From positions 69,851,260 through 69,915,259 of the forward strand of contig NC_065530.1 in assembly GCF_020184175.1 (NCBI RefSeq): a stretch of 64,000 bases of DNA, in the 5' to 3' direction. The stretch's first letter is position 1; each line of letters opens with the position of its first letter. Both the position numbers and the translations under genes were made by a program. The DNA comes from Aphis gossypii. Taxonomy: Eukaryota; Arthropoda; Insecta; Hemiptera; Aphididae. Below are positions 22,448 to 35,154 of the stretch, piece by piece. Under the pieces are notes generated by a model. The model was not told the origin of the DNA and did no database searches. It saw only the letters and a program-made list of their open reading frames with translations.

Positions 22448-25400
22448 TTAAGAACGAAGAGCTAAGAATTGATGGAACACTTCAAGGATATGAATGTCAA
22501 GGTCTTGAGTGAAAAGTAATCCTTCTAAGGTACTGCTGTATTTCTGTACTTGTTCATGATGCTGAAAATAAAATAAAACAAAAAATTAATCAAAACAAAT
22601 AATAAACATTTGTACATTGAGTTTATCAAAGTTAGTATAAACATCAATTACAAATTGATAAAAATTATTGAAAAAAAAAAGAGGATAGTGGAAAATTGTT
22701 GTAATGATTAGTAAGGGCTTAGATTTATATATAAAATAGATATTTAGAATAATATTCTATTCTAAATATTATTAACCATCTTTAACAAATGTTAAATATA
22801 TTTTAAAATTAATAAATAAAATTAGCTAACACTGAACATCATTTAAAAAATTATGAAAAGTAATATTTTGTAGATGTATAATATCATAAAAATATGCCAC
22901 ATAATGTATTGGGTTTGCAACTTTATACTTATATTTTGATACAAAATTTTATTAAGGATGTAAAACTACAATATTATTATTAAGTGAACCCTGAATAATA
23001 TATGAAATGTGAATTGTTATACTTACAGCTAAAAATACTTGTTGTAGTCTTCCAACAGTGTATTTATACCAATATGTATCAAATGGTCTATCATCTGTAT
23101 CACATTTTACTAAATGCTCAGATAATATCATTATGAATCTCTGAAATAGCAAAATACATTAATAAGTATGATATAATTTTTACTTTGCCAAATAGCATAC
23201 CTGAAAAACTATCAAAAATAAATTTTTTTGATCAGCTTGTGCCATTTCCAGTTTTTCTTCCATACGTTCGACCATCTCTTCGGTAACATTGTCATCTACA
23301 TCCATTGGAACTTGACCACCAAATGTAGTTGTTGATTGTCGAGGTTTTGCCTCAGTTTTTTCAGTATCTCCATCACTGTCGTCTGAACTATTTGATGTTG
23401 CTGCTGTTGTTCGTAACTTTTCTCTAGCTTCATTCAATTCTCTGGTCAATCGATCTACATGTCTAGACATCTTATTAATGGTCAATGACAATATCTCCCA
23501 AATATACAACCTAAAAGATTGATAAGTATTAAAAATAAAGTTATTTTAAGTAATTGAAGAAAAATTAAAGTATAGGCAAGCGTATAAAAAGTTATTAACA
23601 AAATAAATATATATATTTTTTAAATAATTTCTTAAAATGAAAAATTGATCATTGTATACATTTTTTATTAATTAATTTAATTATTAAGACTTAATGGACT
23701 ATAAATTTAATATTATACCCTCTTAGCATCAGAAAAACATGATAAAATACTAAGAATGCTTTACACCAACAATATTTAAGATCCACCCATTAACACTAGT
23801 AACCACTGTTCATAAAATTCACTATAAATAGATTACTTGGTAAATTCTGGTATCATTTCTTTTGAGAATATCCAATTTGCCACTGATGAACATTCAATAA
23901 TTTGTGTCTTTAACATTTTGTCTATGAGTACAGTTAACATTTGCTGATCTGCACTCCATAAATCAAATGTACTTCTTAATATTTGCAACTGGCCATCATC
24001 GGTTTCTCCTAAGGCCTAAACAATTTTAGTTTAAAACTATTATTGTATTTGAGTAGACAACTTTTTAATTTTTAAATGTAAAAACTTTTCTGCTCAGAAA
24101 TTGATTATTCAGTTACAGATCACATGAATATAATAATGCATACCTTAAATACACTTATGAACTTTGTGATTGCGGCAAAAGCATGTGAAAATGACTTGCT
24201 GGCTATATACAACAATGTTTGAACAAAAGCATCAATTTTTGTTGGATTTGAGATGCAAATGTCTGCTGGTTCCATGATTTCTCCATTTTCTGACATTAAT
24301 GGTTCTTTTAATATTTCAAGTATATCTTCAGGAGTTGTTTTATTACGTATTTTAGTAAGCAATGTGTTGGATAAAAACTGACCAGGTAACACTAAAAGAA
24401 TGAAATGAAATGAAATAACTAACTTCAAATGTTGTAATGATAAAAAATGAAATCATACAGGATTTTTCAATTGCATATTTAAACTTTGGTTCCGGTTTCT
24501 CTGGTAATAAAGGTTCAAAATCAGGTGGCACGATATCACGCATACGCTCATAAAATGATAATCTAAAAATAACCAATGCAATTTTCAATCATTAATAATT
24601 GTTATAATATTGGTACAAGAAATATCTACCTCATTGCTTTCTGAAGAACTTCGCGCACAAACTTTGGTTTTGGGTGTTCTGGATCTAATGCTAAACAATC
24701 TGCCCACTCTTGCCAAGACCAACTGAACTTGAAATTACTCAAATGATATGCAAACCATGATACAAACCTAAAAAATACATTTGTCAATTTTAAAGTGGTA
24801 AATAACAATTAGTACAAAGAGACATACCTATCAAATGCACAGACATGCATAGATTCTATACGGGAGTATAATATTTCTGTTGTTTGAGCCAGCACAAGTG
24901 GCATTGTGTTAGTTGATAATTTAGATAACTCAATGAAGACAGAGCCAAACATTACTTCTAAATACTTTGGTTTGGGCTGGTGGAACATCAAACTGAATAT
25001 CACTTCAACAATACAATACTCTAGAGGAACTTTGTTTTTATGAACAAAGTTCATTAAATTAGTTGCACTAGAAATAAAAATAAATTAATTCATACATCAA
25101 AGTATTATATTCATTAAATAAGGCTATCTCCCAACATACAGCTTACTTACATTTTATATGAGAAAAAAAAATATAAATTAATTATCAGTAAAAATAAAAT
25201 AAATAAATAAGAATTAATTTTATTTTAATTTATTAATAATGTAATATGTAAAAAAAATTGTATGCATTTTAAGAAAAAAAATGTTAGGGATTATCTATAA
25301 AATATAATTTCATATTTCTTAAAAACAAAACAAAAATATTATAATTGTAATAAGTCTTGTCACCAATAGTACATCTCTAATATATCTTCATTAATAACAC

Positions 25401-27813
25401 ATATTATATTAACAATTTTTAATCTAAGAGGCCTCTTTGAGACTCAACTGGTATAAAATACCAGTGCGAGTATTTTATCTATGGTAGGTAGTACACAAAA
25501 CAGTAGGCCGTATATTGGGAAAATAAACAATAATAAATATAAATGTGTATAATGTATTTTTAAATATTACCATTCTTTTCTATTTTTGCATGACATATCA
25601 ATTATTTGTTGTAGATGTTCTTCAACTAAAAACCGTTCAATGGAATGAGCGCCAGGCATAATGTGACCCTAAATGTGTATATTGATTTAAAATAAAATCT
25701 AAATTTATTTGTCATTCATTATTCACTCACATCAGTGACATCTGTATAATCAAACATTCGATACACAACCCATGGCATTGGATATACACAGGCATTATGA
25801 TGGGGAGGTGGCACAATAGGTGGCAAATTATGCTGAAGAGCTTCACACAAAACATTGTCAAATGTCAGGTAAGGTCTTGGTATAATGGTCTCTGTCCAAC
25901 TGTCATGTTTCAGTTTTTTAATCTGATTCCACAAACATTCCAAGTACTCTTCCTGAGGATGAGGTACATCTGTGGACCAAATCCGCAGCATATTAACATG
26001 CTTTTTTGGACGTTTATTCAAATATACCTCAATTGTTGTCAACAACATTTCAAGAGGCGCTTCTCTTTTCTCATATAATTCTCTACCAACCCATGGTAAA
26101 CATGACATAACAGCATAACAATACCTATTAAAAATAAATACATTAACCATTAAAATTGTAATTTTTAACTATACATTCTTTTACTTACCAGTCTTTGCGT
26201 ACATTAGGAACTCCATCTTCTTTAGTAACATCCAATAAACTACCCATAAGTTGTACAAATGAGCTAGCTGATACAACATGACAATTTACCAAATCACCAA
26301 TGAAACGTAGAACTACTCTAGCTTCATTCCAAGAATTATTTTTTAAACTATCTTTGAAGGAACGCACAATGTTTTCTACAAACTAAATTTTCAAAAACAA
26401 TTTAAGATTAAGCATATATAATAAAACAGTGTCTACAATAAGAATATTTTAAGTTCTCTTACTTCTCCACCAAAATTGTAATTTTTTGCGTTCAACAAGC
26501 CAACCAATGTTGAATAAATTGTACACTTTTCTGGCATATTAACTGCACATTCTACTAATAATTTGAGTACTTTTTTCTTAAAGTTTTGTATGTCACCATC
26601 TAGTACACTAGCTAAACCTTCTAAATTACTTTCTATTGTGCTAGTTGTCTGTTCATAAAAATAAATAAAATATTGAATAATTAATAATATAAAGTAAGAT
26701 AACTGAACTAAATACTTTACAAAAAGTTTCAAAATATCTAAATGTTCTAAAAATTTAAATAAATATAATCATAAGCAACATGTTTAATAATAATTTTTAT
26801 GAATAATTAAAAAATTACATTTTCTCCAACTTTAAGAACAAGACTTTCCAATCTATCTTCTAAATCATTACTTTCAGAACCACCACGACGACGTTTTTTA
26901 TACCCTCGATCAGCACCTAAAAATTACAATAAAAACCAAATAATTCATTTATGCATAATAAACTAATTAAATTTATAAATAACAATTAATTTGTATACAA
27001 TAATAGGTAGTAAACTATCACAATTAACTTAATACCCATTTTTATTTTTTCAATTACACAGCAGTTTATTGTGATTTCAAGATAAGCAATATAATTTCTT
27101 TGATACACTTAATTAAATTAACAGTCTATCATTATTTTTAATTGTGATTGTATTAAAGACAATAATAAGAATGTAAATGAGTCAAACACCAGAACAGCAT
27201 ATTATGGTGAAAATTATATGACTGATTTATTTTGATTAAGTATCAAAGCAGAATCTGTAAAACTACTATAAATTAGATATTATTACATATTATAATATTA
27301 ACAATTTGTACTTTATTATGATTTTAGGACAAACAAGTATAATTTGTAAAAATTTAATTTTTAACATTGGATAGAAAAAACATAGCAAAATATCATAATC
27401 TTGTTTGTTAAAATGTTGCTACTTATACAAAAATCAACCAAAATGGTTAGATTATGCATACAAAAGGTAAATGTGAATGCATTTACAATTGTTTAAATTG
27501 AATTTATAACAATTTTTTTACTAAGCAATATACAATATGTACATATTTAAAAAATAAATAGATGTAATGTTTTATTATTAACTGTTATGGAATAAAATTG
27601 AACATGGCTACTGTGAAAATAAGCCACTCATCAGTGACACGAGACATAGGTTATCAATAAGTTGAGTAATTTGTATTTTTATAATTTTTATTTAGTGAAT
27701 AGTAAATCACTACACAAGGTTCTCTAAATAAACGACGCAGGAGAATACTAGAAAATTAAAAAAATCTTACCATATAGATCTTCGTAACTATCGTGAATTC
27801 TACGGCGGCTCAT
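22448..27813 (-). CDS. Ncbp1: Nuclear cap-binding protein subunit 1 (CBP80)
   Basis: Fourteen coding exons on the minus strand: 27771-27813, 26819-26916, 26463-26648, 26189-26382, 25731-26124, 25571-25668, 24828-25067, 24630-24767, 24459-24562, 24144-24391, 23837-24015, 23201-23510, 23027-23140, 22448-22561. They join in frame to 819 residues (human 790). CBP80 is the scaffold that, with CBP20, binds the m7G cap of nuclear transcripts and serves splicing, export and decay. It begins MSRRRIHDSYED, followed by a basic KKRRR nuclear signal in exon 2. Recognisable MIF4G-region blocks include GLLNAKNYNFGGE, LPWVGRELYEKRE, YLTFDNVLCEALQHNLPP, FVREVLQKAMR and FVQTLLYIASKSFSHAF. Exon 12 carries a serine/acidic insertion and a heptad-rich MERMEEKLEMAQ-like coiled coil. 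The start is the ATG aligned to the family's MSRRR. Confidence 0.97.
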
Positions 27814-28436
27814 GTTGCTTTAAGACCACAACAGAGTACAATCAGCAAATAAAACTGCGGAAAAAGGATTCCGTAGCTGAAATGTTAGTGACCAGTACCT
27901 GGTCAATCTAAACGATTTTTGATTCGGTAGACTTATAATTTATAAGTAATAAATTATAGACTGAGCTACTGAAGTATTGTAGTAAAAAGTGAAAACTGAA
28001 AAATGAACTTCGAATTGACCACAGTACCACACACTGAAAACAAAATAGATACACAGTCACACCGGCGGGGAAAAGTGATTACTGAGTTGTAAATACAACG
28101 AATACTGATTGCCGATTGGCGAACACAAGCCGTAAACAAGTAAGTAGCAACGAATTCGAATAGCTCAAAATGGCCGACTTTGTTATCATTATTTTTTATC
28201 GTAAATTTATTATCATATCCACATATAACTTGATAAAAGATAAAACCACAAAACCGTAAGAAAAACGTGTTAGGTGTACTGTCGAGTAAGGTTATGATAA
28301 TATTATTTTCTTTCCTTTTTTGAAAACATTGAAACGCAGATGCGTAGTTAGAATAATTTTTAAATTTATTCATTTACTTTCAACTTTTATTAATATATAT
28401 ATTTTTTATATAAGTAATTTAAATTAATCAGACAAT
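27814..28436. promoter_or_regulatory. Divergent promoter between NCBP1 and NOG1
   Basis: 623 bases separate the two start codons, which face away from each other. There is no obvious TATA box. caaaatggccgac at 28166-28178 resembles the YY1/Pho-type ATGGC element common in housekeeping promoters. The segment 27830-28150 is less AT-rich than its surroundings. A shared bidirectional promoter is likely but inferred. Confidence 0.6.
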
Positions 28437-31400
28437 ATGCCTTTATACAACTTCAAAAAGATCACGGTCGTACCTACCGCAAAGGTAACATTAAATATAC
28501 ATATTGTATATTATATATATATATATATATTATTCATAGTATATAATATAAATTACAGCTTTTAACTTATTTAATCCTCTTTATTGTTTCTTTTTTTGTT
28601 TCAGGACTTTGTTAATATTATGTTATCAAAAACTCAACGTAAGACTCCAACTGTTGTGCATAAACATTATAAAATATCCAGAATACGGTCTTTTTATACA
28701 CGTAAAGTACGATATACTCAACAGAATTTCAATGAACGTTTGTCAATGATTATTCAAGAATTTCCCAAATTAGACGTATGCATTATTTTAAATTACAATA
28801 ACATATTATATTATATAATAATAAATACATTTGTAAATTTTTGCAGAATATTCATCCGTTTTATGCTGATTTAATGAATATACTTTACGATAAGGACCAT
28901 TACAAACTTGCTCTTGGGCAACTTAATCAAGCAAGACATCTTATTGACAAGTAATTCTTACATTTTATTATTATAACTGGATTGATATGAAATCAAATGT
29001 GAAATGTTGTTTGTAGTGTTGGTAAGGATTACGTTCGTCTCATGAAATTTGGTGATTCATTATATCGCTGTAAAATGTTGAAGAAAGCAGCTCTTGGACG
29101 GTAAATTATTTTAATCTACTTACAAAATTGTATTTGAAGTATTAATTTATTTTATATATTTTAAAATGATAAAGGATGGCTACAATTATGAAAAGACAAG
29201 CTCCCAATTTAGTTTATTTAGAACAAGTTCGTCAGCATTTGTCACGTTTGCCATCAATTGATCCATACACTAGAACATTAATATTGTGTGGTTTTCCTAA
29301 TGTTGGAAAATCCAGTTTCTTAAATAAGGTAAATAATTTTTAGTTGTTATTAAATTGATTTTTAATTTTGTTTTATTGTTTATGTATAGATAACTAGAGC
29401 TGATGTAGAAGTCCACTCGTACGCATTTACAACAAAAAGTTTGTATGTTGGACATACAGATTACAAATACTTACGTTGGCAAGTTGTGGACACTCCAGGA
29501 GTATTAGATCATCCTTTAGAAGAAAGAAATGTTATTGAAATGCAGGCTGTTACTGCTTTGGCCCATTTAAGAGCTGCTATTCTTTATTTCATAGATGTTT
29601 CTGAACAATGTGGTCACTCAATTGCAGAACAAGTTAAGCTTTATGAGTCTATAAAACCATTATTTACCAACAAAGTAAGTCACAAAAATATTTTTCTTTG
29701 AATTAATTCTAAGCTGCAATTTCTTATCTTAAATAATTCAAAATTTTACTTTTACCTTTTTATTTTTCAATGATTAAATATGGGTAATTAAACAAAGGCA
29801 ATAAGCTATCTTGATAAAATGTTTTCCTTATAAGTAGTTTCTACTGATTAAATTGTATTTATGTTTATTAAAATAACTAATATTACGTTGTAATATATCT
29901 TATTCATTATTGTTATAGCCATTATTAGTTGTGTGTAACAAAGTTGATGTTACACCTATGGATCAGTTGAGTGAGGCTAACCGTGAAGCATTAAGTATTT
30001 TTGAAAAAAATAATGTTCCACTCTTGTCAATGTCTGCTGTAACTGATGAAGGTGTTATGGAAGTTAAACAGCAGGTAATTTTGGTAATATTTTTTTATTG
30101 TTATTTTATATTTTTAATTTTGGTTTTATCATTAGGCCTGTGATACTCTCTTAGCTTATCGCATTGAAAACAAAATCCAAGCTAAGAAAGTTGATTCTAT
30201 TTTGAATCGATTACATGTAGCACTACCTAAAACTCGCGATGAAAAAGTACGACCTCCTTGTATACCAGGTATATTTTATTTTATGAAATCAATTTTTAAT
30301 TTTTTAATAATATATTTATTTTTATTAGAAATGGTATTGCAAAAACAAAGATTGGCTGAACTACAAGAATTTAAGAAGAAGCTTGAGAAAAATTTGGAAG
30401 ATGAACTTGGAGATGATTATATTTTGGACCTTAAAAAGAATTATGATCTACCTGATGATATTAAATATGATGTAATACCAGAATTTTGGAATGGAAGAAA
30501 CATTGCAGATTTCATTCATGCGGAATTATTGCAGGTAAAATGTTTTAAAAATAATTATCAGCTTATAGTAAATAAAATATAAAATGTTAATCTGAACATT
30601 TTTATAATTGAATTTAGAAAGTTGAAGATCTTGAAAAAGAAGAAGCGCTTAGAGAAGAAGCTGGATATTATGCTGTACCTAAAATTGAAATTGATGAAAC
30701 TTTGCGAGAAATTAAAGAACTGGCTCAAAAGATTAGAGATCGCAAAATTATTAATCGTAATGAAAGTAGAATATCTCGACAATCCAGTAAACCTACCACA
30801 CCTAGAACTGCCCCAGCTCGAGCCCGTGGCCGTAGTGCTACAGACTTCAGAAACCGCATGGAAGATCTTGGTGTCGACATGGAAGGGACTGATGAAGTAA
30901 AAATTTATAATTTTTGTAATTTTAAATTTACATACTCTAAGTCAATCATTTGATTTTTATTTTATAGGCTCATTTTACAAAAACTCGTGGTCGTGCTCGT
31001 TCATTAACAAGATCTCAGTCAAGAACAAATGCCAAAAAACCACGTTTAGGATCTATGCAACGCTCAGTATCAACATCAAGAAGTCAGAGTAGATTACCAA
31101 GAAATCAATCTGGTGTTCGTGACTCTTCGGTATGTATTATTTCTAATTTCTTATTATGGATCAGGGATGACAAATTATTTGAACAGTATGTGCCAAAAAT
31201 TTCCTTTTTTTTTTCGAGTGTGCTTTAAAATTTCTTATAAACTATATACTCAGGGTGGCTAACTTACTGCTCATTATAAAAGGATCGTAATTTTATTGTA
31301 TATACTAAGGGTGGCTAAACCGCAGCTCGCGTCGTAGACTTTTATGGCTCATATCTTATCGTAACATTTTTTTAATGTGAATTTATGTATTTTATTATAA

Positions 31401-31941
31401 TATGACCTTTTTTTTTTACATTTTGGCCTCTTCTATTTTTATTAATGTTGTTGGTGACTCGTGAGTCTCTTCTTGCTGGCCAGCCATTCCTGGTATATAC
31501 TTACTGTATTAATATAAAAAAGGTAAATCAATCTTTAACTAATAAAATTTTTATATATAATTCGATATGACGTTGTGGAAACATGACTGAGAGTAAGTAA
31601 CATCTACTGCCAATATATTTAATATACATATTATTTATATGTAATAAAAATAAAAAAAATATTTAAATTTTTTACGTGCCCTAAAAATCTTTTTACATGC
31701 CATGGATTTACCATCCCTACCCCTGGTATATATAAATAACTTATAACATAATATATATTTATGAATAATTATTTATTTAATTCAGATGCAATTGAAACTT
31801 AAACAAGTGGCGCACAAAGCAATTGCGAAGAAAGTTAAGAAGCAAGGTCTCAAAGGTGAAGCTGATAGATTCATTGGAACTAAACGACCAAAACACTTGT
31901 ATGCTGGTAAAAGAGGCATTGGCAAAACAGAAAGACGTTGA
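28437..31941 (+). CDS. Nog1: Nucleolar GTP-binding protein 1 (NOG1/GTPBP4)
   Basis: Twelve coding exons: 28437-28484, 28605-28775, 28847-28950, 29017-29100, 29175-29328, 29390-29674, 29919-30074, 30136-30268, 30329-30534, 30618-30896, 30968-31129, 31786-31941. All are GT-AG and join to 645 residues (human 634). NOG1 is an essential GTPase of pre-60S ribosome assembly in the nucleolus. The N-terminal four-helix part starts MPLYNFKKITVVPTAK. The GTPase signatures are GFPNVGKS (175-182), DTPG (221-224) and NKVD (289-292). The block DELGDDYILDL and a basic, serine/arginine-rich tail (RGRARSLTRSQSR) with an RPKHLYAGKRG end follow, as in the family. The start fits the conserved N terminus. The introns are mostly under 250 bp; the last (656 bp) is enlarged by transposon insertions. 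Confidence 0.97.
31162..31725. mobile_element. Possible degenerate hAT-like element in the last NOG1 intron
   Basis: The left end cagggatgacaaatt (31162) and the right end, whose complement reads caggggtagggatggtaaat (to 31725), look like related hAT termini. No target duplication was found and the ends are only partly alike. It would contain the nested element at 31306-31492. Confidence 0.35.
31306..31492. mobile_element. hAT-like MITE nested in the last NOG1 intron
   Basis: A 187-bp element. The left end taagggtggctaaaccgc and the right end, complemented to caggaatggctggccagc, are imperfect inverted repeats. Flanks are perfect 8-bp duplications gtatatac (31298-31305 and 31493-31500). A similar left end (ctcagggtggctaactt) occurs 60 bp upstream at about 31250. 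Confidence 0.65.
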
Positions 31942-32013
31942 TTCATTTACATTTTACTTTATTTTTTTTAATGACTTTATTATTATTATTTTTCAAAATT
32001 AAAAAGTATTTTG

Positions 32014-32019
32014 AATAAA
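32014..32019 (+). terminator. Poly(A) signal of NOG1
   Basis: AATAAA 72 bases after the stop. A second AATAAA at 32076-32081 could give a longer 3' UTR. Confidence 0.65.
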
Positions 32020-32639
32020 TTTAAAAAAAATAATTGAATAATATTTTGTACGTTAATGTTATGTATATGTTGGTTAATAAACATAGATTTAACTTAACTA
32101 ATATTGTGTGTGTTGGGTCTTAACTTAAATATTACATAAGTAAAAATAGTATAATTATTATCAACTAATATAGTAATATAATTAATAACCATTGATTAAA
32201 TGTACATATTAAATATTGTTTACTGCATAAAATGTATGCACGAACCAATAGTTACAATATCAAATTATTATTATGATGATTGATGAATGTTTTTACTATG
32301 CACAAAATTGTCTAGGTATAATTTGATTAATATTAAATTTAAACGATAAAAAAGATATATATATTTGAATGTACTCTAAATTGCCAAAATCGGGATTTTT
32401 CTTCCTATAGGCTATAATGTATGTGATGCCTCAAGTATAAGTGTTTATCAAAGTTTCAGAAAATATAAATGTCAATTTCAATATTAACATCTGATTCAGA
32501 CATATTTGTGTTCTAATGATATGCCCACGTTCACATATCATGATTGTAAATTTCTTATTTTTATTCAATAAAATAAATAACAGTCGAGTTGTCGCACGCA
32601 CATAATAAGCCCCAATAAAGATCTTAAATAACTGATGAA

Positions 32640-33090
32640 AGGAACGATTTATATTATTTGGTCTCGTAGGATATTATGCATAGTTGTGACAGTGTAGCAC
32701 AACACATGTAATCTATTTCGTGTACCGCCAAAGACAATGGATGGTACAGTAAGGGTCTCCGTTGCCGGGGATAAAGACAATTTCTTGGTAACGCAGAATC
32801 CTTTGATAGGGCCGCCTACGACTCGAGCCGACTTGATCAAGTCGTCTCCTCTCATCAGTGCATGAGCACCCTTCAAAGCAATAAGTGCATGAGCACCACT
32901 CAACGAGTCAAGTGCATGAGCACCAGAGAAGCACTACACGCCAGATCCTGCGAGCGACAACTGAGCCGTTTCCTTTTTTCTCAAATCGAAATTAAACAGT
33001 GTTACTTCATTTCAATCTGAATGTTTAAAATACCTTTATTTATATTCTTATTACGTCAACTGCGTATTCAGACAGCTGCGAAAGAGGTAA
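32640..33090. other. Less AT-rich block with a 27-bp minisatellite, possible retroelement LTR
   Basis: A compositionally distinct block. Three copies of agtgcatgagcacc lie at 32857, 32884 and 32911, spaced exactly 27 bases. Just before them is the 14-base palindrome gacttgatcaagtc. A TG..CA-bounded segment with an upstream AATAAA could be a solo LTR, but I found no target duplication or primer-binding site. The open frame on the minus strand (32649-32903) arises from the repeats and is not believed. Confidence 0.4.
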
Positions 33091-34100
33091 GGTGTATGCG
33101 CATTTATATTTTATATAGTTATTACATTTTATTTATTAAATTTATTACAATTTAATAATTAATATGTATTTTACCAACGGTGTACTAAGTCATTCTCAAA
33201 TTACGACCTCGAGAGCCCTCTGACGATCAGGAGGAAAGTAATTACGCAAATTTAAAATAACTTATAATAACTACGGTATTCATTCAAGGCTTGTGTTTGC
33301 CTAGAATTTATTTAAGCTAAATAACCATACATAATAATCAATTTTCGCTATTATATATTTTTATTTTTACATTTTTTTTTATTTGTTTTATTTTTGCGTT
33401 ATTACAGTGTAATGCAAAATTTTTCATCAACAAAAATGATTGAAATTTGAAATTTTATTTTATTTTATTTCCTAATTTGAGCTTTAAACTATTGTTTAAT
33501 TTTGAATTTAGGGTTTCAAAGTAAAGATAAAGAAAAACTGTTGAGTCAATTTTACATATCTTTTCATTCCATTCGAAATTTAAAAAGAAAGCTAATATTG
33601 TAAAAGTATCTTTAAATGAAATTAGATAATTAGATCAAGTATCTCATCTGTGAATACAGTCCTTAAAAACATTTTTCGTACTGTTAACATTATCTTTTAT
33701 CAATTATTGTTATTTTTAAATTTGAACATCAAATGTTTATAAAAATAAAAATAATAATTGTACCTATATTTTTTGAATTTTTAGTTCAGAGTTCCAGTAT
33801 GAACTTCTTATAAGGAACCTTGCATTAAGGTTTTTGACCAAGTAAATGAAATCGACAATAGTTGAAAAAAATTGAAATTTATTATACCCATAGGCCATAA
33901 TTAATATACTTAGCTTAAAACTTATCAAAATTTTAATAAGTAATCAACAATAGGTACACGAAAAAATGTTTTAAATTAAAGTAAGTACCAGATAATACTG
34001 ATAATGAACAATGATGACCTTTATTTGAAAAATTTTTATAAAGACTATTTTACGAAAATGTTATCAGAGGTTTATTATTTGAATAAACTATTAATGCACA
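33091..34100. other. Intergenic, no gene seen
   Basis: AT-rich sequence without coding or RNA features that I can support. The LINE relic may extend into its last part. Confidence 0.5.
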
Positions 34101-34139
34101 AAGTATAAATTTGATTGTAAAATGTATATTATATCACAG

Positions 34140-34890
34140 ATGTCTATATATTGTGTGTATATTCCATCTTAGATTTGAATCAATAATGATACCCAGATAT
34201 ATTTTATTCGTGTTACCATAATTATTTGTTGACAGTTGCAAGTATTGGAGTTAATATTATCACAAGTATGTATAACTATATCATTAACTGGAATCAGAGT
34301 GCTATTACTGAAGAAAACTATAAAATTAGTTTTTTTAATATTTAATGTTAGTTTTCTATTATTTAGTTCGCAAAAAACTCTATTTAGGCCTATAGTAGTA
34401 TTTTCTTTTACCTACCATTTTCCAAGATTTATCTGAAAAAAGAGGCAAGGGTCATCAGCGTATGAATTAATAAACCACCTATATGTAGTTCACAAATACC
34501 GCTTTTATATAAAATAAACAAAATTGGTCTTAATACACTACCTTGTGGGACACCACAATCATTTTTATTTTTAATTACTTAAAACATTGTTCATTGAGAC
34601 TAACTGTGTCCTATTTTCCAGATAACTAGAGAAGCAGCAATTACTTTTCCCATTTATTCCAAAACCTGTCAAAATATTAATTAATTATTTATAGTAAACA
34701 TTGTCAAATGCTTTAGCTTTAGCCAAATCTAAAAATATTGCTATTACTTTTTCATTAATATCTATTTTTTCATAAATAAATTTAGTTGTTGAATATAAAG
34801 TATTTATGGTATCTTTTCTTGGTCGAAAACCACACTAATTTGAGATAGAAATTTGATTTTTTCTGAGTAAAAAATTAACCTAGACTTTTA
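34140..34890 (-). mobile_element. LINE reverse-transcriptase relic (Jockey/CR1-like)
   Basis: Read on the minus strand, the remnants occur in the right order for a non-LTR retrotransposon RT. CGFRPRKDT is at about 34808-34835 and AIFLDLAKA at 34697-34748 (with a small AKA duplication). Next come SYLENRTQLVS, a frame-shifted PQGSVLRPILF (about 34530-34558), SYADDPCLFF with the YADD catalytic core at 34451-34462, and YLGIIIDSNLRWN at about 34165-34201. Several frameshifts and stops make it dead. Clade assignment is from motif style only. Confidence 0.85.
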
Positions 34891-34898
34891 CTATTTTC

Positions 34899-34946
34899 CA
34901 TCATTGTAAAATCAATACATTTATCACTTCGTGCAGAATCTAAAAT
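34899..34946. repeat. Dispersed repeat, copy 2 of 3
   Basis: catcattgtaaaatcaata through cagaatctaaaat. Similar to 18799-18845 and closest to 54713-54760. It abuts the 5' side of the LINE relic. Confidence 0.55.
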
Positions 34947-35096
34947 CTACTCAGTACCTAGTGCCCTAGAATGTTGTCTATTGAACATCGTAGCTGTAGG
35001 TACTTTCAGTAGTACCTATACCCAAGATAACAATATAATCAAAGCAAATTGTAAAATGTATTAATTTATTTTCTAATCTATTTACGAAATAGTAAG

Positions 35097-35154
35097 GCTA
35101 AAAGTGCTGTCCTGGACTCCATTTTCCCTCTTTCCCCCCTAAATACGCCACTGT
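35097..35154. mobile_element. Lone right end of a CAGTGGCG-type hAT MITE
   Basis: It ends in taaatacgccactg, matching the right terminus of the element at 3440-3913, preceded by a C-rich strip as in that element. No left end was found nearby, so the copy is truncated. Confidence 0.5.

Larger units (their letters stand above)
12341..23340 (+). repeat. Tandem segmental duplication, unit 2
   Basis: The second unit of the duplication. It runs from ataatttatcc near 12341, through FBPase B, into NCBP1 up to within exon 12 (about 23340), beyond which no counterpart exists in unit 1. NCBP1 is complete only on this side, so the unit-2 end of the array holds the ancestral junction with NCBP1. Confidence 0.75.

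Noticed and set aside
25797..26078. Plus-strand open frame antisense to NCBP1 exon 5
   Set aside because: Shadow of the conserved exon on the opposite strand.
34236..34436. Hydrophobic plus-strand open frame at 34.2 kb
   Set aside because: Antisense shadow of the LINE reverse-transcriptase relic.
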